Assembly (NCBI RefSeq): GCF_017355365.1
Contig: NZ_JADIJR010000013.1
Location: 1 to 64,000 of the forward strand
Direction: 5' to 3'
DNA length: 64,000 nucleotides
Source of the DNA: Microbacterium sp. SD291
Lineage (GTDB): Bacteria; Actinomycetota; Actinomycetes; Actinomycetales; Microbacteriaceae
Both the position numbers and the translations under genes were made by a program. The notes below the pieces were generated by a model. It ran no database searches, was not told the DNA's origin, and worked only from the letters and a program-made list of their open reading frames with translations. This document shows, one piece after another, positions 60,413 to 64,000 of this stretch. Position 1 is the first letter of the stretch. The number at the start of each line of letters is the position of its first letter.

Positions 60413-60451
60413 CTCTACCGCTCTCTACCCGGTGTGGACACAATTGACCGT

Positions 60452-61060
60452 ATGACGCAGGAGGGGGCCGTTGCGGCGGTCGATTCCACGGAGCCCGCGC
60501 GCTGGGAACGCGCGGGCTCCCTCTTCTCACGCTGGCGCGAAGGCGACGGGCGTGCGATGGACGAGCTCGTGCGGCTCATGACGCCGTCGCTGTGGCACAT
60601 CGTGCGCGCCTACGGGCTCGATGCCGCGCTCGCGCAGGACGTCGTGCAGACGACCTGGCTGACGCTCGTCCGCCGGCACGACTCGATCATCGATCCGCGG
60701 GCGATCTCGGGATGGCTGACGATGTGCGCGCGCCGCGAGGCGTGGCGCGTGGGCAAGGGGCAGCGGCGCGACGGCGCGACCGACGCGGACTCGCTCGAGC
60801 CGCGCCTGCCCGCGCACGAGTCGGCCGAGCAGACCGCCGAGGTGCAGGACGACAGCCGCCGGCTGTGGAGCTGCGTGCGGACGCTCGACGAGCGATGCCA
60901 GCGACTGCTGCGGGTCGTCGCTTTCGAGGAGCGCCCCGACTACGCGCGCATCGCGACGGACCTCCGGATGCCGATCGGGTCGATCGGGCCGACGCGTCAG
61001 CGGTGTCTCGGCAAGCTCCGCGCCCTGCTCGAGGGCGACGGCTGGGGAGGAAGATCATGA
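60452..61060 (+). CDS. Sigma-70-family (ECF-like) RNA polymerase sigma factor
   Basis: A 202-residue factor. Region 2 is FSRWREGDGRAMDELVRLMT, then LAQDVVQTTWLTLVRRHDSI and the DNA-contacting ISGWLTMCARREAWRVGK. Region 4 is CVRTLDERCQRLLRVVAFEE, then YARIATDLRMPIGSIGPTRQ and RCLGKLRALL. ATG 60452 is chosen by homology; a GTG at 60434 is in frame. No ribosome site is obvious, so a leaderless transcript is possible. Codons 13-23 encode a perfect hairpin (60490-60520). The next gene overlaps its stop. Such factors lead actinobacterial subtilase/TPR-CHAT gene sets. Confidence 0.87.
   Translation: MTQEGAVAAVDSTEPARWERAGSLFSRWREGDGRAMDELVRLMTPSLWHIVRAYGLDAALAQDVVQTTWLTLVRRHDSIIDPRAISGWLTMCARREAWRVGKGQRRDGATDADSLEPRLPAHESAEQTAEVQDDSRRLWSCVRTLDERCQRLLRVVAFEERPDYARIATDLRMPIGSIGPTRQRCLGKLRALLEGDGWGGRS
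60490..60520 (+). promoter_or_regulatory. Perfect 12-bp hairpin inside the 5' end of the sigma gene
   Basis: GGAGCCCGCGCG (60490-60501), loop CTGGGAA, CGCGCGGGCTCC (60509-60520), then CTCTTCTC. It begins 38 bases into the coding region and has intrinsic-terminator-like form. It could attenuate transcription or slow early translation. Confidence 0.6.
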
Positions 61061-61533
61061 CCAGGGACGATGGGGCCCGAAGCCCGGACGCCGCGCTGTT
61101 CGCGCGGCTTCGCGAGACGTGGGAGGCCGCCGATCCGGTGCCGGACGATCTCGTCGACCGGATGGTCGCCGCCGTCGCGGTCGAGGATCTGTCGCGCGCG
61201 TACGAGCTGCTGACGCTCGTCGAGGCGACGCCGCTCGCGGTGGTCCGCGGTGAGACCGACACCGCGACCCTGCAGTTCAGCGACGGGCAGACCAGCGTGC
61301 TGCTGCACGTGACAGCGACCGAGGACGGCTCCCGCCGCGTCGACGGGTGGGTGGATGCCGAGGCGCTCGCCATCCGCCTCGCGCAGGGCGAGCGGGACTG
61401 GCCGGCCGTCGCCGGCGAGCACGGGCGCTTCCAGTTCGACTCGATCCCGGCAGGGGTCTCGAGGCTGCGCATCGTCGTGCGCGGCGGCGACGGCGACCTG
61501 CACGAGTTCCAGACCCCGCAGTTCGAAGTGTGA
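61057..61533 (+). CDS. Beta-sandwich (carboxypeptidase-regulatory-like) partner of the sigma factor
   Basis: A 158-residue protein with GGGAGGAAG before ATG 61057, overlapping the sigma stop in ATGA. The N-terminal helical part is LFARLRETWEAADPVPDDLV, then DRMVAAVAVEDLSRAYELLT. The rest is beta-rich and ends GRFQFDSIPAGVSRLRIVVR and EFQTPQFEV, the FxFxxIPxGxxRL pattern of Cna-B/CarboxypepD_reg-type folds. No transmembrane helix is present. Coupling to a sigma gene suggests an anti-sigma or sensor role, by position only. Confidence 0.7.
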   Translation: MTRDDGARSPDAALFARLRETWEAADPVPDDLVDRMVAAVAVEDLSRAYELLTLVEATPLAVVRGETDTATLQFSDGQTSVLLHVTATEDGSRRVDGWVDAEALAIRLAQGERDWPAVAGEHGRFQFDSIPAGVSRLRIVVRGGDGDLHEFQTPQFEV

Positions 61534-61546
61534 GTGAGGAGAAGCC

Positions 61547-63082
61547 GTGAGCGATCAGGACGCGACGATGAGGGACCCGGACGACTGGCGGGAGGTGCGG
61601 CGCTTCGCGCTGCTCGACCCCTCCGGCGAGGTCCCCGGCTCGGTCTTCCCGACGCTGTACGTCGCCGACGAGCTCCTGGTTCACACCGCCGAGGCGGACC
61701 CGCGTGCGATCGAGGAGCTGCGCGCTCTGGCTGCGAAGGCGGGCTGGGCGCTCGACCTCGACGCGGAGGACGGCGGGGTCGAGGGCCCTCGCTCCGACCC
61801 GAAGCGCCGCCGCGCGCCTCGCCGCTCGCGCGGGGCGAGCACATCGGTCCTGCTGCATCTCGGCGTGGCATCCGACGCGGATCGCGTGGTCGCGACCCCC
61901 GACGCGTGGGCTCTGCTGCGTCAGGCGCGGCGCAGCGACTGGGGCCGGAGGGGCATCGGCCTCAATCACGTGCTGACCACCGACACGATCGGGCTCAACC
62001 CGTTCAAAGCCAATCCGTTCAAGGCGAACCCGTTCAAAGCGAACCCTTTCAAGGCGAATCCGTTCAAGGCGAACGCCGGCACCGTGGGGATCGGCAGCTA
62101 CGGCGACCTCGGCACCGGCGGCCTGCAGCCGGTGACCTACCTCGGGCCGGCTCCCGCACGCCGCCACCCGAACGCGACCCCGCCGATCGTCGCGGTGTTC
62201 GACACAGGCGCGGGAGAGCATCCGTGGCTCGCGGATGCCGTGATCGAGCCCCGGCTCCGCTCGGGCGAGCCCATCGGGATCGACCCGGCGTCGCCGACGG
62301 ATCCGGAGCGCGACCCATCGCTCGCCGAGCCGCTGGACGGGATCTTCGACGACGCGGCGGGGCACGGCACATTCATCGCCGGCATCATCCGCCAGGAGTG
62401 CCCTGATGCCATGATCCTGCCGGCGCGGATCGCCGACGGCGAGGGCGTGATCCTCGAGAACGACCTGATCGGGGCGCTCGGGCGGCTCGTGGAGTTCATG
62501 GACGACACCACCCTCGAGAAGAAGCGCGGCGGCTCCAGGGTCGCGGTGCTGAATCTCTCGTTCAGCTACTACCACGAGACCCCGGACGACCCTGGCACGG
62601 TGTCCGAACTCGGACGGCTTCTCGACGAGATCCGCGGGCGGGGCTGCGCCGTGGTCTGCTCCGCGGGGAACGAGGCGACATCGAGACCGACCTATCCCGC
62701 CGCGATCCCCGCCGAGAAGCCGGACCTGCACGTGTCGGTCGGCGCGCTGAACCCCTCGGACCGCTCCGTGGCGCTGTTCTCGAACGTCGGAGACTGGGTC
62801 GAGGTGTACGCGCCGGGCGTCTCGCTGCTCTCCACGGTGCCGGTCGCGTTCGAGGGCGGGATCCAGGCCGGAACGAGGGATGACGGTCACGGCCGTCGCC
62901 GGCAGACGCTGGACGTCGACGACTTCCGCGGCGGATTCGGGGTGTGGAGCGGCACGTCGTTCGCCGCGCCCGTCGTCGCGGGTCGCATCGCGGCGCAGAT
63001 CGTGGCGGGCGAGAGCCCCGATGCCGCGAAGAAGATCGTGGTGAGCGAACTCGCCGGACGGGACCGCTCGCGGATGGAGTGA
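61547..63082 (+). CDS. Intracellular S8 (subtilisin-family) protease with NPFKA repeats
   Basis: A 511-residue protein starting with GTG 61547 after AGGAGAAG. There is no signal peptide or membrane helix, so it should act in the cytoplasm. The catalytic triad is D219 in VAVFDTGAG, H273 in GHGTFIAGI and S471 in GTSFAAPVVAG. The oxyanion asparagine is in CSAGNEATS. A 150-residue N-terminal prodomain-like region precedes five NPFKA repeats (151-175), which stand between it and the protease. Position after the sigma and beta-sandwich genes and before a TPR/CHAT gene suggests a proteolytic signalling cascade. Confidence 0.9.
   Translation: MSDQDATMRDPDDWREVRRFALLDPSGEVPGSVFPTLYVADELLVHTAEADPRAIEELRALAAKAGWALDLDAEDGGVEGPRSDPKRRRAPRRSRGASTSVLLHLGVASDADRVVATPDAWALLRQARRSDWGRRGIGLNHVLTTDTIGLNPFKANPFKANPFKANPFKANPFKANAGTVGIGSYGDLGTGGLQPVTYLGPAPARRHPNATPPIVAVFDTGAGEHPWLADAVIEPRLRSGEPIGIDPASPTDPERDPSLAEPLDGIFDDAAGHGTFIAGIIRQECPDAMILPARIADGEGVILENDLIGALGRLVEFMDDTTLEKKRGGSRVAVLNLSFSYYHETPDDPGTVSELGRLLDEIRGRGCAVVCSAGNEATSRPTYPAAIPAEKPDLHVSVGALNPSDRSVALFSNVGDWVEVYAPGVSLLSTVPVAFEGGIQAGTRDDGHGRRRQTLDVDDFRGGFGVWSGTSFAAPVVAGRIAAQIVAGESPDAAKKIVVSELAGRDRSRME
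61997..62071 (+). repeat. Five NPFKA coding repeats
   Basis: Five 15-base units encode NPFKA exactly but use varied synonymous codons: AAC/AAT, CCG/CCT, AAA/AAG and GCC/GCG. The repeat is therefore conserved at the protein level rather than being a fresh DNA duplication. It lies between the N-terminal region and the S8 domain. Confidence 0.93.
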
Positions 63083-63102
63083 TCACGCGCCATCCTGAGA
63101 GC

Positions 63103-64000
63103 ATGAAGCTGTCCGCCGCAGAGCTGCACCGTCAGGGACGTGCTCATCTGAACGCGGGACGGAACGCGGCGGCGCGACGCGTGCTGAAGCTCGCCGCCGA
63201 GCGGACGGACGACCAGGACCTGCGCGCCCGCATCGCCGGCTCGCTCGCCGCGCTGACGATCCGCCAGGGGGATCCGGAAGCCGCCGAGCAGCTGTGCCGC
63301 GAGGCGCTGGCGCTGCCGGGGGTGTCCGACGGCACGGCGGCGATCGTGTACGGTCAGCTCGGCCTCCTCGCCCTCGAGCGCGGCGCGCTGGACGAGGCGG
63401 TGACGCTGCTCGATCGCGGGATCACCGGGATCGGCGAGGAGGCGGAGTACCGGGCGCCCATGCTGGTCAACCGCAGCGTCGCGCACAGCCAGGCCGGGCG
63501 GCTCGCGGCGGCGCGGGCGGACGTCGAGGCGGCGGCGGACGACTACCGCACGGTCGGGGGCGAAGTGGAGCGGGCGATGGCGATGCACAACGCCGGCTAC
63601 ATCGCTCTGCTCGAGGGCGACCTGATCGCCGCGCTGGACACCATGGGCGAGGCCCGCGGCGCGCTCGCCGCGGCATCCGCCGTGAACGCGGCGATCTGCG
63701 ACCTGGACCGCGCAGAGGTGCTGCGGGATGCCGGGCTCGCTCGGGAGGCCGAGCGCAGCCTCGAGCGCGTCGTCGCGGTGTTCGGCGCGAACCGGATGCG
63801 GCAGGCGAAGGGCGAGGCGCAGTTCCATCTGGCACGGTCGCTGCTCACGCATACGCCGGCGAAGGCCGTGGCCGCCGCATCCGCCGCCGCCCGCACCTTC
63901 CGCGCGGTCGGCAGCGATTGGTGGGCGCTGCGCGCTGACGGGCTGCGCCTGCGCGCGCGGCTGATCGCGGAGCGCGACGTGCCCGGTGGCGGGCGGAGGA
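63103..64000 (+). CDS. TPR-repeat protein, probably CHAT-protease type, truncated by the window end
   Basis: This frame is open from ATG 63103 (GAGAG upstream) to the end of the window, 299 codons with no stop. It consists of TPR-like helical pairs: AELHRQGRAHLNAGRNAAAR near residue 5, AIVYGQLGLLALERGALDEA near 85, VNRSVAHSQAGRLAAARADV near 125, AMHNAGYIALLEGDLIAALD near 163, and CDLDRAEVLRDAGLAREAER near 203. In actinobacteria, proteins with this TPR pattern beside a sigma/S8 gene pair usually end in a caspase-like CHAT domain. That part lies outside the window and is inferred. Confidence 0.8.
   Translation, partial: MKLSAAELHRQGRAHLNAGRNAAARRVLKLAAERTDDQDLRARIAGSLAALTIRQGDPEAAEQLCREALALPGVSDGTAAIVYGQLGLLALERGALDEAVTLLDRGITGIGEEAEYRAPMLVNRSVAHSQAGRLAAARADVEAAADDYRTVGGEVERAMAMHNAGYIALLEGDLIAALDTMGEARGALAAASAVNAAICDLDRAEVLRDAGLAREAERSLERVVAVFGANRMRQAKGEAQFHLARSLLTHTPAKAVAAASAAARTFRAVGSDWWALRADGLRLRARLIAERDVPGGGRR

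Overview
The window is high-GC, densely packed DNA of actinobacterial type. Several traits fit a Microbacteriaceae member, most likely Microbacterium or a close relative: DUF222/HNH (13E12-type) protein, ClpC, a CydABDC cluster, many GTG starts, ATGA/GTGA overlaps, and very frequent GGATGCC/GCATCC words. The assignment is by gene content and composition only.

Layout. 1-4.1 kb: a decayed gene, a protein with two DxDGDG calcium-type loops, a DUF222/HNH protein and a 10-bp minisatellite. 4.2-14.5 kb: an amine/amino-acid operon (APC permease, glutamine-synthetase-like ligase, amidohydrolase, M20 hydrolase, class III aminotransferase) beside RpiR and LysR regulators and a fold-I PLP decarboxylase. 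14.5-21.7 kb: XRE/DUF2975 pair, clpC, a short N-acetylglutamate synthase, a secreted or anchored protein, an SseB-like protein and radA. 21.8-27.8 kb: cydABDC (cytochrome bd oxidase and its assembly exporter). 28-37.2 kb: molybdenum cofactor synthesis and molybdate uptake (moaA, modABC, an HTH-Mop protein, a MoeB-like protein, moeA, moaC, a MobA-like protein, moaD, moaE, mog). No molybdoenzyme is present.

37.2-53.5 kb: a 2OG-Fe(II) oxygenase-like gene under a DtxR/IdeR-type iron box, then what reads as a complete trans-4-hydroxyproline catabolic locus. It holds a GntR regulator, a LIV-type ABC importer, a three-subunit D-hydroxyproline dehydrogenase, a DapA-family deaminase, a proline-racemase-family epimerase and an alpha-ketoglutarate semialdehyde dehydrogenase. 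Facing it are a metal-dependent amidohydrolase, a second racemase-family protein and an ornithine cyclodeaminase-family reductase. The importer and deaminase promoters share a near-identical operator-like word.

53.5-57.1 kb: tRNA-Ser(CGA) with a large serine recombinase whose reading frame runs antisense through the tRNA and its terminator. Its cargo is a DUF2599-like secreted protein, with the signal peptide out of frame, and a two-helix membrane protein. 57.3-59.3 kb: an MFS transporter fused to a cyclic-nucleotide-binding domain and a small disordered protein.

59.4-64 kb: the most interesting part. It holds a proline-rich LNPQPLPP-motif protein, a small protein, a sigma-70-like factor, a beta-sandwich protein, a leaderless (intracellular) subtilase with five NPFKA repeats, and the start of a TPR protein that probably ends in a CHAT protease domain beyond the window. 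A GTATCA-R-G word lies upstream of three of these genes, suggesting one regulon. This looks like a sigma-controlled proteolytic signalling or conflict system.

A recurring feature is short tandem repeats of unrelated sequence and period (10, 14, 16, 19, 21, 30, 31 bp), mostly at gene 3' ends or operon junctions.
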